From the NCBI GenBank assembly GCA_900541785.1, contig UQKY01000004.1, positions 16,508 through 80,507 of the forward strand: a DNA stretch of 64,000 nucleotides. The letters run 5' to 3'. Numbering within the stretch: position 1 is the stretch's first letter; each line of letters opens with the position of its first letter. The position numbers and the translations under genes were made by a program. Source of the stretch: an uncultured Collinsella sp. Lineage in GTDB: Bacteria; Actinomycetota; Coriobacteriia; Coriobacteriales; Coriobacteriaceae. Shown one piece after another: positions 52,156 to 61,166 of this stretch. The notes below the pieces were generated by a model. The model worked only from the letters and a program-made list of their open reading frames with translations. It searched no databases and was not told the DNA's origin.

Positions 52156-52213
52156 TAGTCGTTGGGGACGTCCTTAAATGACCAGTCGTTAAAGAACGCC
52201 CCCGATGACTAGT
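52156..52213. repeat. Palindromic element, GGGGACGTTCTTAAA family, copy 3 (degenerate)
   Basis: TAGTCGTTGGGGACGTCCTTAAA and the opposing TTAAAGAACGCCCCCGATGACTA pair imperfectly around TGACCAGTCG. It directly abuts the dus stop codon and may serve as its terminator. Confidence 0.75.
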
Positions 52214-53172
52214 TAGCCGTGGAAGCGAGCTGTGGGTGCAAGCGGCTGTTCGCGAAAGACGCGCTCGACGGCGGCGCGGTATTCGTCAACCTTTTTGGTC
52301 TTACGTACGAGTTTGTGAACGGTAGCGGGGTCGGCGAAGGCGCATTTGGCGTAGAACCACCACTCCTTCATGCGAAAGACCGCGTTGCCGCCAATCTCTT
52401 CTGCATAGGCTGCAAACAGCGTATCATGGAAACGCTGCAGCTCGGCTGCCGTGGCAGCAGGACCGCCGTTGACCATGCGAGCCAGCGCGGGGTTCGTGAG
52501 CAGGCCGCGTCCCAGCATCACATGACGCGTGCCGGGATAGGCCTCCACCAGCGCATCCATGTCCTCAAGATCAAAAATGTCACCGTTATAGGCGACCGGG
52601 AACGGCGCGCGCTCCAGCGTCTCGCCATAGAACCCCTTGCGCGGCGAGCCCGTATAGCGGTCCTTTTGCACACGCGGATGCACGATTAGCTCGGCCAGCG
52701 GCATGCGACAGTAAAGGTCGAGCACGCGCTCATACTCGTCATCGCTCTCCAGACCCAGCCTGGTCTTGACCGACACCGGCAACGGCGATCGCTCGCACAC
52801 ATCGCTCAAGAACACCTCGAGCTCGTCTAAGTTGCGCAAAAAGCCCGATCCCTTACCCTTGGCAACAACCGTTCCCGAAGGGCAACCCAAGTTGAGATTG
52901 ACCTCTCGATAGCCCATGTCGGCGAGCACCTGTGCCGCCCACACAAACTCGCCCGCGTTCTTGGACATCAACTGAGGCACTACGTTGAACCCCTGGTTAT
53001 TGGCAGGATCGATCTCCTTAAACGCCTTGCCGCCAAAGCGGTTTCCCACCCGCGGCGGCGGCAAAAACGGCGTGTAATAACAATCGAGCGCACCGAAGCA
53101 CTCCGCATGCACGCGACGGAACACATGCCCGGTAATTCCCTCCATGGGGGCCAACGATAGAATCATCAACAT
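52213..53172 (-). CDS. dus: tRNA-dihydrouridine synthase
   Basis: Dus reduces uridine to dihydrouridine in tRNA using FMN and NADPH. The 319-residue protein has the family start LAPMEGITGHVFR (residues 7-19), the catalytic cysteine in NLGCPSG (about 93-99) followed by KGKGSGFL, the VKTRLG motif, HPRVQKDRYTG and the FMN-phosphate-binding GRGLL. It belongs to the short DusB/C-like class. The ATG at 53172 or the one two codons later may be used. It is single, flanked by repeats on both sides. Confidence 0.92.
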   Translation of the reverse strand: MLMILSLAPMEGITGHVFRRVHAECFGALDCYYTPFLPPPRVGNRFGGKAFKEIDPANNQGFNVVPQLMSKNAGEFVWAAQVLADMGYREVNLNLGCPSGTVVAKGKGSGFLRNLDELEVFLSDVCERSPLPVSVKTRLGLESDDEYERVLDLYCRMPLAELIVHPRVQKDRYTGSPRKGFYGETLERAPFPVAYNGDIFDLEDMDALVEAYPGTRHVMLGRGLLTNPALARMVNGGPAATAAELQRFHDTLFAAYAEEIGGNAVFRMKEWWFYAKCAFADPATVHKLVRKTKKVDEYRAAVERVFREQPLAPTARFHG

Positions 53173-53192
53173 CTACTCTCAGATCAACGAAC

Positions 53193-53219
53193 GTGACAAA
53201 GGAATCGCCCCTTTGTCAC
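53193..53219. repeat. Palindrome, GTGACAAAGG family
   Basis: GTGACAAAGG (53193-53202) and CCTTTGTCAC (53210-53219) enclose AATCGCC. It lies just upstream of dus and belongs with the palindromes at 16284, 17514 and 54823. The rest of the gap to 53444 (272 bp) shows a TATACT-type -10 near 53392 but no gene. Confidence 0.8.
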
Positions 53220-53444
53220 ATGCATTATGCCTTGTCCTTGAGGCGGCCCACAAGGCGGAGGCGGTTACTTGACGCCAACCAGCCAACCGGTCGTCGCTGT
53301 GCAACGAAGGTGAATGGCGCCCACGATCAAGCGAGCACCAACAGCATGCTGTTGACCGCTATGTCTGAACAACAGACACCCTCCACTCATCTATACTCAA
53401 GAGCGTGTGCGCATCGCCCAAAAACGATGAGAGTCGAGGCCCCC

Positions 53445-54578
53445 ATGCAGCAGCTCACCGAACAAGAAAAGAAACGCATCCAGCGGTACTGCACATACCC
53501 CAAGATCGCAGCGACCGCACTCGTCATGTCGTTCGCAGCATGCCTGTTGATGTTGCCGCTCCAAATGATCAACGATATCGCGTTCCACCAAAAGGAATTC
53601 CAACCCGCGGGCATATATACCGCCATCGCACTCACCGTAATCGAACTCGCCATCTTTTGCTATTGCGCTCTTGCGCCGCGCTTTGGAATGCAGGGCAAAC
53701 AGTGGAAGGAGCTGCAGAGCAGGCTTGCAATAGCCCAAACCAACAAAGACCGCTCCGCGGAGGTCGCCGGTGTGCTTGCCACGCAAGCTGCCGGCCGCCT
53801 GCTCAAGAACAGCGATAACGATCTCGCACGCAACCTGGGCGGTGCCGCCGAGGTCGCCAGCACCGTGGGGGCAGTCGCCACGGCGGCAGACGTGCTGGCC
53901 GAGACCTCGAGCAATGCCGAGGCCATGGCGGCTGCATACGGCGTTGCGATTCCGAGCGCCAAGAAACAGATTATCGCGCTCATCGCAGTGCCCGTCATTG
54001 TGCTGCTTGGTGTCTACATCCCGCAGTTTGTCCAGGGAAATAACGAGCTTCAGGCAAGAAAGGCTACAGCCGCCGAGCAGCTCGCCATCGCGCAAGATGC
54101 CTTGGAGCCCGCGTGCGAACGCGTCGCGGCAGACGACCCATACGAGTCGTATCACGACTACGGCTACCGCATTATCGGCTATCTACGCGACAATGACCTC
54201 GGCGCTCAAGCGGCCTATGTCTACCTTTCTTTTGATGCAGACGGCATGCTCACGGACGTCGATTACACCAGTCAGATCGACCCCGAGGCAAGCCTCGCAG
54301 ACAACCTCGCCCGCGCCGAGCAGGATATCGCGACGCTCTGCGCCCCGCTCAACGGGTTGGACATTTCCGTTGCCACACCGGCCCTCCTCACGCCATGCGG
54401 CCTGTCGGATGAATTTAAACAGGCATTTTTAGCCGGATCCCTATATGAAGAAATCAGCATCAAGACGGAGGACGAATCTATCAAGTCGTACTACACCTTT
54501 GACACCGAGCCCAAGGAAGAGTTCGACGAATACACCCATCCGGAAATTAGGCTCATGCTCTCTGCAAAGAAGAACTAA
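53445..54578 (+). CDS. Membrane protein of unknown function with extracytoplasmic C-terminal domain
   Basis: The 377-residue protein has two N-terminal helices (about 23-45 and 55-78), an alanine-rich helical cytosolic region (about 90-180), a third helix (about 185-205), then a 170-residue soluble domain that is acidic and includes repeats of EDxxxA-type helices. The ATG 53445 follows GAGG by six bases; an ATG six codons upstream is possible. I do not recognise the family. Single-gene unit; followed by a MITE-like element. Confidence 0.68.
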   Translation: MQQLTEQEKKRIQRYCTYPKIAATALVMSFAACLLMLPLQMINDIAFHQKEFQPAGIYTAIALTVIELAIFCYCALAPRFGMQGKQWKELQSRLAIAQTNKDRSAEVAGVLATQAAGRLLKNSDNDLARNLGGAAEVASTVGAVATAADVLAETSSNAEAMAAAYGVAIPSAKKQIIALIAVPVIVLLGVYIPQFVQGNNELQARKATAAEQLAIAQDALEPACERVAADDPYESYHDYGYRIIGYLRDNDLGAQAAYVYLSFDADGMLTDVDYTSQIDPEASLADNLARAEQDIATLCAPLNGLDISVATPALLTPCGLSDEFKQAFLAGSLYEEISIKTEDESIKSYYTFDTEPKEEFDEYTHPEIRLMLSAKKN

Positions 54579-54624
54579 AGGCTTACGCTCTAATTGCCGC
54601 TCGCGAACATCGTCTATATCTCGA

Positions 54625-54799
54625 GGTCTAATACTTTTCCGAGAAGTGAATGGCTATATTTGAACCCCCGAAGCATCGACATTTTCTGACGCCAAAACCG
54701 CAGGATTCAACAATCAAAACCGCAGGAAATTGCATCTCAAAAGTGTCGACGCTTCGGGGGTCCATTTTGACTCGTTCACTTCTCGAAAAAGTATTAGAC
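54625..54799. repeat. 175-bp MITE-like palindromic element, copy 2
   Basis: GGTCTAATACTTTTCCGAGAAGTGAA at the left end is mirrored by its near complement at the right end (54772-54799), and an inner GAAGCATCGAC/GTCGACGCTTC pair extends the stem. It contains two AAAACCGCAGGA direct repeats and is related to 37061-37243 in opposite orientation. Confidence 0.78.
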
Positions 54800-54822
54800 C
54801 CCGATTCCGCAAGGCCCTCAAC

Positions 54823-54848
54823 GTGACAAAGGGACCGCCCCTTGTCAC
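54823..54848. repeat. Palindrome, GTGACAAAGG family, imperfect
   Basis: GTGACAAAGGG and CCCCTTGTCAC enclose ACCG, ending 1 bp before the stop codon of the MacB-like gene on the minus strand. It probably serves as that gene's terminator. Confidence 0.75.
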
Positions 54849-54849
54849 A

Positions 54850-57800
54850 TTATTCGGAGCGCAGGGCCTCCACGGGATCCTTCCTGGACGCGCTGCGGGC
54901 GGGCAGCAGGCCGGCAACGACCGTCAGTAACACCGAGATTGCAATGAGCACCAGCGCATCCTGCACGGGCAGGCTCATCAGGTTGGGTACCTGTTTGGCA
55001 GCAAGCGCCCAAGTATTAACCGGAAAGCTCACGGCCACCACGACGACAATGGCAAAGACGCCGGCGATGAGGCCTTCGATAAAGGTCTCGGCATTGAATA
55101 CGTTGGCCACGTTGCGCTTCGACGCGCCGATCGCGCGCAGGATGCCAATCTCCTTTTTGCGCTCCAGCACGCTGATGTAGGTGATGATGCCGATCATAAT
55201 GGAGCTCACCACCAGACTAATGCTCACGAATGCGATGAGCACCAAGCTGATGGTGTTCACGATGTCGGTCACCGAACCCATGATGATGCCCATGTAGTCG
55301 GTGTACGAAATTGCCTGCTCATCATGGCCAGCGGCTTTGACCTGCTTGTTGTACGCATCGATGTGATCGAGTACGCGCTCCTTGGCCTCAAAGTCGCGCG
55401 GGAAAATCTTGACCGAGATGGGGTCGGCCTCGTCCGCATAGCCCAGTGTGGTCAGATTGTTATCGTAGGTGAGCTTCGACGCCTTGGCATAGCTCATCAT
55501 GAGCGAGCTCAGGTCCTCGGCGTCCATGTTGAAGTGAATGGCATGAGCAAAGGCACTCGCATCCACGCGCATGGCGCTCGCCAGGCTAGCAAAACTCGAC
55601 GACATCCGCGTCGCCATCTGGCCCATGAGCCCTGCTGCGCCTGCCTTGAGCTGAGCTGACACCGTCGCCGCAATCTGATCGCTGATCGACTTCGTCATCT
55701 GATCCATAGCCTGCTGCAGATACGGAGCCAGCTGCTTTTGCACATAGTCGGTCATCGCCCGCTGCAGGCGCTCGGCCAGGGCATCGCCACCGAGTGCCTT
55801 GAGCTGAGCCAGGTATTGCTGGGCTGCCGTATCACTCTCAAGATACGTCGAGAACGCGGCGGCAAGCTTTGACGCGTCCTTAAGATCATCGGGTGTCAGC
55901 GCCTTAAACTGATCAGACTGCAAAAAGCCCTCAAACAGCTGGTTGGCAAGCGTTCCCACCTGCTGCATTTGCTCGGGCGTGAGTTCCAGACCGTCAAAGA
56001 CGCCCGAGAAATCTGGGGTTGGCGCTTTGGCCATGATGTCGCTGAAGTCGATGTCCTTGCCAACGCCCGAAAGGTCAATGTCCAGCCCGGACAAGTCAAG
56101 ACCCGACAGGTCCATACCGCCGGCCGCACCCGAAAGTGCAGACGTATCGAACGAGAACGCGCTCTTGAGCGCCGCCTCGTCCACACTGAACATGCTGCCC
56201 AGATCCACGCCTTGCTTGGCCTCGCCTTGCAGTTCGTCGAAAGACTTGCCCGTAAAGACATCCGTCTCGGGATGCGCAAGCTGCTCTTGCACAATCTGCG
56301 AATCGGCGGCGCGCTCCATAAGCTGGCGAGTCAGTGCATGCGTATAGGCAATGCCCGGAGACAACGCACTCGCATTGGCCGTCTCGTTAGGTCGCACCAC
56401 GCCCACAATGTGCACGTCAATACCGTCGGCAACCTTGGCAGCCATAAAGTCGGCGTCGTCAGACATGTCGGTCCACATGCCGGTCTCTTCGTTTTTGCGA
56501 TAGGCATCGGCCGGCGACAACACCTTAAACGTCGTGGACAACGCATCATCGTAGGTAAAGTCGGCGCCGGTCTCGGGCGTTTCGATCCCACCGTCAGCCG
56601 TCATAGCGCTGTTTACCAGATCGTTGAGCTCATCGATATCCAGCGCACCGATGCTGTAGAGCGTGTAGTCGCCCACCGTGCCGCGGCTCGAAAGCACCAT
56701 TACGGCTTCGTTGGCAGACGTAGGCCAATGGCCGGCGACGACATCGTACTGGCTGTCGAGCAGGCTCTGGTCGTCGATCATCTCGTTAAAGACCGAGGTT
56801 CCCATGGATTCCATGCTCACCGTTGCCGCCGAGCTCGCGCCTCCGCTCATGGCCTCGGTCATGGCGTTGGGCACCAGCCGGACAGGCTTCTCATCGCCCT
56901 TGCCGGCACGATAGACAACCGGCGATACACCGTAGCCGTACTGAATGGCGTTGACCTCTTTATCGATGCCGTCGCCACCGGCATCGAGCCATGCCTTAAA
57001 GCTCGTCATGTCGTTGGACTTAACGCTCGCAAACATATCCTTTACGGCCGTGACCACGGGAATCCTATCGGTTCCCTTAGCCTTGCCGCCGGCACTGTCG
57101 TCGGACGAATCCACGTTTTCAGGCGAGTCATCATCCGCAGCCCCCTGCCCGCCCATCATGGACGACAGGTCGTAATCCTGCTTGGAAATGGTGAGTGGGT
57201 AGCTCGAGAGCGTATCCTCCTCGACCTTTTTGATGTAATTGTTCACGCCGTTGGACAGCGCCAGAATCGCCGCGATACCGATAATGCCAATCGAGCCCGC
57301 AAAGGCCGTCATGGCCGTGCGGCCCTTCTTAGTCATAAGGTTTCGGGCAGAAAGCCCCAGCGCCGTCACAAAGCTCATCGAGGTTTTGCGCGTGGGCTTA
57401 GCCTCGCGACGCGCGGCGTCAGCGACATCAAAAGGATCGGAATCGTCGGTGATCTTGCCGTCCGCCAGGTTGACGATGCGCGTGGCGTATTGGTACGCCA
57501 GCTCGGGATTGTGCGTGACCATGATGACCAGGCGGTCGCGCGCAACGTCCTTAAGCAAGTCCATGACCTGCACGGACGTCGTAGAGTCCAAGGCGCCGGT
57601 CGGCTCGTCTGCCAGCACGATCTCGGGGTCGTTGATCAGGGCACGGGCAATGGCAACGCGCTGCATCTGTCCACCCGATAGCTGGCTCGGGCGCTTGTTA
57701 ACATGCTCGCCCAGGCCGACTTTCTCCAACGCCTCGCGTGCACGCTGGCGGCGCTCGGCATGCCCCACGCCCGTAAGCGTGAGCGCCAGCTCCACGTTTT

Positions 57801-58104
57801 CCAAAATGGTCTGATGCGGAATGAGGTTATAGCTCTGGAACACAAAGCCGATGCGGTTGTTGCGATAGGCATCCCAATCGCGATCGTGAAAGTCCTTGGT
57901 CGAGATGCCGTCGATCAGCAGGTCGCCGGAATCGAAATGATCGAGCCCACCGATAACGTTGAGCATCGTGGTTTTACCCGAGCCCGAGGGACCCAGAATG
58001 GCAACGAACTCGTTATCGCGAAAAGACAGGCTCACGTTGTCGAGCGCCACCTGCGTAAACGACTGCGTGACGTACCTTTTGCAAATTCCTTTGAGCTCCA
58101 ACAT
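54850..58104 (-). CDS. Large MacB-type ABC transporter: fused ATPase and FtsX-like permease
   Basis: The 1084-residue protein begins with an ABC ATPase (about 1-225: Walker A GPSGSGKTT, LSGGQMQRVAIARAL, LADEPTGALDS), followed by a membrane helix (about 265-285), a very large extracytoplasmic region of roughly 630 residues, and three C-terminal helices (about 950-1070) typical of FtsX/MacB permeases. The extracytoplasmic part contains a short leucine-aspartate repeat of the form LSGLDLSG and helical stretches. ATG 58104 follows GAGAGG. Such transporters act in antibiotic or lipid export by mechanotransmission. No HK/RR pair is directly adjacent, and no separate adaptor gene is present. Confidence 0.88.
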   Translation of the reverse strand: MLELKGICKRYVTQSFTQVALDNVSLSFRDNEFVAILGPSGSGKTTMLNVIGGLDHFDSGDLLIDGISTKDFHDRDWDAYRNNRIGFVFQSYNLIPHQTILENVELALTLTGVGHAERRQRAREALEKVGLGEHVNKRPSQLSGGQMQRVAIARALINDPEIVLADEPTGALDSTTSVQVMDLLKDVARDRLVIMVTHNPELAYQYATRIVNLADGKITDDSDPFDVADAARREAKPTRKTSMSFVTALGLSARNLMTKKGRTAMTAFAGSIGIIGIAAILALSNGVNNYIKKVEEDTLSSYPLTISKQDYDLSSMMGGQGAADDDSPENVDSSDDSAGGKAKGTDRIPVVTAVKDMFASVKSNDMTSFKAWLDAGGDGIDKEVNAIQYGYGVSPVVYRAGKGDEKPVRLVPNAMTEAMSGGASSAATVSMESMGTSVFNEMIDDQSLLDSQYDVVAGHWPTSANEAVMVLSSRGTVGDYTLYSIGALDIDELNDLVNSAMTADGGIETPETGADFTYDDALSTTFKVLSPADAYRKNEETGMWTDMSDDADFMAAKVADGIDVHIVGVVRPNETANASALSPGIAYTHALTRQLMERAADSQIVQEQLAHPETDVFTGKSFDELQGEAKQGVDLGSMFSVDEAALKSAFSFDTSALSGAAGGMDLSGLDLSGLDIDLSGVGKDIDFSDIMAKAPTPDFSGVFDGLELTPEQMQQVGTLANQLFEGFLQSDQFKALTPDDLKDASKLAAAFSTYLESDTAAQQYLAQLKALGGDALAERLQRAMTDYVQKQLAPYLQQAMDQMTKSISDQIAATVSAQLKAGAAGLMGQMATRMSSSFASLASAMRVDASAFAHAIHFNMDAEDLSSLMMSYAKASKLTYDNNLTTLGYADEADPISVKIFPRDFEAKERVLDHIDAYNKQVKAAGHDEQAISYTDYMGIIMGSVTDIVNTISLVLIAFVSISLVVSSIMIGIITYISVLERKKEIGILRAIGASKRNVANVFNAETFIEGLIAGVFAIVVVVAVSFPVNTWALAAKQVPNLMSLPVQDALVLIAISVLLTVVAGLLPARSASRKDPVEALRSE

Positions 58105-58258
58105 GGACGGCAACCTCTCCCGCGCGGGCGCACTCGCCCGCTCTCCCCCGCCGTTCGTATTCGACGCGTTTGTCCTACTCTATCCCCATTTTTCACCGAC
58201 ACCAGTGAGGAATGCAACGAGGCGTATCAAAAAACGAACGAGATGGCGCCCAAAAGAA

Positions 58259-58278
58259 GAGGTCCCGAGCGGGACCTC
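58259..58278 (-). terminator. Terminator of the TlpA operon
   Basis: GAGGTCCC and GGGACCTC pair around a 4-nt loop; on the minus strand TTCTTTT follows. It lies 80 bp beyond the TlpA stop codon. Confidence 0.8.
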
Positions 58279-58358
58279 TATACGGTGGAGCTTATCTTGA
58301 AAGGTAGCGGACCACTTCGCACAGCGGCGCACGATCCTCGCCATGCTTTACGCGTTTT

Positions 58359-59330
58359 CTACTGCTCGCTATTCGCAATCGCCTGGTCGATAAGCTTGTC
58401 GAGCGCCGCGCGCTGCTCGGCGGAGCTGATGACTCCCACGATTGGATCCCCTACGATGTTGCCATTCTGATCGATGACATACGTTGTCGGGAACGAGAAC
58501 AAATTTGACGTAAACTTGCCGGCCTCGCTATCCGACTTGAACCAGATGTTCTTATATGTCACGCCCTTCTTGCTCAGCACGTCCTTGGCATCTGCAATCT
58601 CGCCCTTGTTGCCATCGAGCGTAAAGGAATTGACGCCCACGACCTGGCCGCCCTTCTCGGCAAGTTCCTGATTCAGTTTCTCAAGATCGCCCAGCTCGCC
58701 CACGCACGGCTTGCAAGTGGTGAACCAGAAGTTCATGACGGTGACCTTGTTCTTAGAGAACAGCTCGTCGCTGCTCACGTCGTTGCCATCCAGGTCCTTG
58801 CCCGTAAAGCTGGGAAACTTCGTCGCCTCGCTCGAAGCATTGGCACCAGCCGTCATGCCCGCGGCCGAAGCGTCAACGCTCTCGCCTGCGCTCGGCGCGC
58901 TTCCGCAGCCGGGGAACTTCTTCTCCAAGCTCTCGAGCTTGTCCTCGATCTCCTTGATCTGCTGTGCACCGGCCTTGAGCGTCTTAAACTCATCCGCCGT
59001 AAACTCATCCTTGGCGCCGTCGATGGTCTTGAGCAGGAAATCGCCGTAATTGCTGCCGTCCTCAATCATTGCCGAGTCTTTATTTGCCGCATTGAATACC
59101 TTTTCCCACAGTGCGTTATCACTCGAAAGGATATCGTTCTCCTTTTTCATGAGCTTCGCATACAGCTCGGCGGCCTCGTCGGCATTGGTCGGCTCCTGTG
59201 CAATGAGCTCCGCGATCTTAGAATCGGAGCCCGCAGATTCGTTCGCATTGCTGCCGGGCGCCGAACATGCCACAAGGCACAAGGCCAATACCGGCACCAT
59301 AAACAGGGCCGCAATCTTAGAAAGCTTCAT
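58359..59330 (-). CDS. TlpA-family thioredoxin-like lipoprotein
   Basis: The 323-residue protein has a lipoprotein signal peptide with lipobox LVAC (Cys about 22), a long helical spacer (about 40-150), and a TlpA/AhpC-type redoxin domain (about 170-318) with active site FTTCKPC (CxxC). It is probably anchored outside the membrane and reduces or exchanges disulfides there. Start ATG 59330 follows GGAGG with proper spacing; an ATG two codons upstream is too close to it. It is the last gene of the CD1871A - NapH-like - TlpA operon. Confidence 0.9.
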   Translation of the reverse strand: MKLSKIAALFMVPVLALCLVACSAPGSNANESAGSDSKIAELIAQEPTNADEAAELYAKLMKKENDILSSDNALWEKVFNAANKDSAMIEDGSNYGDFLLKTIDGAKDEFTADEFKTLKAGAQQIKEIEDKLESLEKKFPGCGSAPSAGESVDASAAGMTAGANASSEATKFPSFTGKDLDGNDVSSDELFSKNKVTVMNFWFTTCKPCVGELGDLEKLNQELAEKGGQVVGVNSFTLDGNKGEIADAKDVLSKKGVTYKNIWFKSDSEAGKFTSNLFSFPTTYVIDQNGNIVGDPIVGVISSAEQRAALDKLIDQAIANSEQ

Positions 59331-59359
59331 GGTCATTCCTCCGTTTTGTCGAAGCTTGT

Positions 59360-60262
59360 TTACTTTTTATCGGCAGTCAAGGGGAGCTTTTCTGCCGACA
59401 CATCCAGGCCATAGCGATAGCTGATGGCATCGACGGGGCAGGCCCCGATGCACTTTCCGCACCGGATGCATTCGGTATGATTGGGCGCGCGGACCACATC
59501 AACGTCCATCTGGCAAACCCTTGAACACTTGCCACACGAGACGCATTTGCATGCATCGACCCGGATCCCCAGTAGGGATACCTTATTCATGAGCGCATAG
59601 AATGCGCCGAGCGGGCAAATCCATTTGCAGAAGGGGCGATAGAACAAAACGCTCAGCACCACCACGGCAATAAAAACGAAAAGTTTCCAGGTAAAGAGCT
59701 GCCCCAGCGCAGATCGAATGCCGGCATTGGCAATGGCCAGAGGAATGGCGCCCTCGAGCACACCCTGCGGACAGATGTACTTGCAAAAGAACGGATCTCC
59801 CATCCCCAGATCGTTGACCACCAGCACAGGCAGCAATACCACGGCAAACAGCAGCACAACGTATTTGATATACGTAAGCGCCTTGAGCCTTTTTGTCGAA
59901 AGCTTTTTGCCGGGAATCTTGTGAAGCAGCTCCTGCAGCCAGCCAAACGGGCACAAAAACCCGCATACAAAACGTCCCAGCAGCACGCCGAGCAAAATGA
60001 GCGTACCGGTAACATAGTAAGAAAAGTTGAACTTGGATGAACCTACCACCGACTGGAACGACCCGATGGGGCACGCACCCGATGCCGCGGGGCACGAATA
60101 GCAATTAAGTCCAGGTACGCAGACTGTTTTTCCCGCGCCCTGATAGATGCCGCCTTTGGCAAAGTTTGGCAGGTGAATGTTGGTGATGAGCGTCGCCGCC
60201 GCCTGAATGAATCCGCGAAATCGGGCCAAAACATGCGACGCGGTGTTTTCTCTTTTATCCAA
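59360..60262 (-). CDS. NapH-like membrane 4Fe-4S protein
   Basis: The 300-residue protein has four or five membrane helices, the paired GFLCPFGWLQELL and KWICPLGAFYAL motifs (CxxxCP type) typical of NapH/CcoG-like proteins, and a C-terminal ferredoxin domain with two CxxCxxCxxxC clusters (SCGKCSRVCQ and RCGKCIGACP, about 245-285). It probably passes electrons across or along the membrane, here plausibly to the TlpA-type lipoprotein. The start is most likely TTG 60262, which overlaps the upstream small gene by 8 bp; the longer frame lacks a start signal and would engulf that gene. Confidence 0.85.
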   Translation of the reverse strand: MDKRENTASHVLARFRGFIQAAATLITNIHLPNFAKGGIYQGAGKTVCVPGLNCYSCPAASGACPIGSFQSVVGSSKFNFSYYVTGTLILLGVLLGRFVCGFLCPFGWLQELLHKIPGKKLSTKRLKALTYIKYVVLLFAVVLLPVLVVNDLGMGDPFFCKYICPQGVLEGAIPLAIANAGIRSALGQLFTWKLFVFIAVVVLSVLFYRPFCKWICPLGAFYALMNKVSLLGIRVDACKCVSCGKCSRVCQMDVDVVRAPNHTECIRCGKCIGACPVDAISYRYGLDVSAEKLPLTADKK

Positions 60263-60401
60263 TTCCGATACACTCCAAGCACAGCCTAATCGCTTTGGCC
60301 AGCACGGCATCCGCCTCGCCACGCATAACGCCAAAGCACACCATGGCAATTCCGACGATCAACAAAGCGACCTGTACCATGGGTTTTACCGCCTTGAACA
60401 A
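60255..60401 (-). CDS. CD1871A-like small CxxC membrane protein
   Basis: A 48-residue product with one membrane helix (about 8-25), the VMRGEAD turn and a C-terminal CLECIGIG (CxxC). This pattern matches the CD1871A family of small CxxC proteins that accompany NapH-like and TlpA-like genes. The TTG at 60401 follows AAGGAG by eight bases (GTG 60410 is an alternative), and the stop overlaps the next start. It is the first gene of the redox operon. Confidence 0.8.
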   Translation of the reverse strand: MFKAVKPMVQVALLIVGIAMVCFGVMRGEADAVLAKAIRLCLECIGIG

Positions 60402-60491
60402 CTCAACCACTCCTTTCGTTACGCGACCATTGGACCATATCGACTATAAAATCCGTGTTAAGCGCGATTTGGAATGTGCAAGGAGACTGTT

Positions 60492-61166
60492 ATGCGTATT
60501 TTGATCGTCGAAGACGAGCGAGCACTGTGCGATGCAATCGCACACAGCTTGCGAAACTTGGCGTACAGCGTCGACTGCTGCCACGACGGGCAGGAGGCGC
60601 TCGACCTACTGGGCGTCGAAGTCTTTGACCTCGTGGTACTCGACCTCAACCTTCCCCGTATCGACGGCATGACCGTACTCAGGGAACTTAGGAAAACTGA
60701 CTGCGAGACTAAGGTACTGATTCTGTCCGCGCGTGGCGAAGTATCCGATAAAGTCGCCGGACTCGATGCCGGTGCCAACGATTACCTTACCAAGCCGTTT
60801 CATCTGGACGAGCTTGCGGCGAGGATCCGCAGCCTTACCCTCAGGCGCTTCGCACAAAGCGACATAGTTTTAACCTGCGGAAAGCTCCGCTTTGACACCA
60901 AAGCGCGCATCGCTTCCGTGGACAGCGAGGCTTTATCTCTTACACGCAAGGAAACGGGAATCTTGGAATACCTGATGCTTAATCAGGGGCGTCCGGTAAG
61001 TCAAGAGGAGCTTATCGAGCACGTTTGGGATAGCACCGTGAACAGCTTTAGCAACGCAACCCGCGTTCACATCTCGTCACTCCGCAAAAAGCTACGCAGC
61101 GCTTTGGGATACGACCCGATTCGCAATCGGATTGGAGAGGGCTACGTTATGGAGGATAGCGAATGA
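60492..61166 (+). CDS. OmpR-family response regulator
   Basis: The 224-residue protein has a receiver domain (about 1-115) with phospho-acceptor aspartate in VLDLNLPRIDG (D51) and KPF, and a C-terminal winged-helix DNA-binding domain (about 125-220). AGGAGA lies six bases before ATG 60492. It is divergent from the CD1871A/NapH/TlpA operon across 90 bp and overlaps the kinase gene by 4 bp. It is likely to control that redox operon or a neighbouring target. Confidence 0.92.
   Translation: MRILIVEDERALCDAIAHSLRNLAYSVDCCHDGQEALDLLGVEVFDLVVLDLNLPRIDGMTVLRELRKTDCETKVLILSARGEVSDKVAGLDAGANDYLTKPFHLDELAARIRSLTLRRFAQSDIVLTCGKLRFDTKARIASVDSEALSLTRKETGILEYLMLNQGRPVSQEELIEHVWDSTVNSFSNATRVHISSLRKKLRSALGYDPIRNRIGEGYVMEDSE

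Noticed and set aside
53193..53444. N-terminal extension of the membrane protein at 53445
   Set aside because: It begins inside a GTGACAAAGG palindrome and is arginine-rich without a ribosome binding site; a promoter-like sequence lies within it.
55969..57681. A 570-codon open frame on the plus strand opposite the MacB-like gene
   Set aside because: It is the antisense shadow of a clearly conserved ABC transporter. It lacks a ribosome binding site and shows low-complexity histidine/arginine composition typical of GC-rich shadows.
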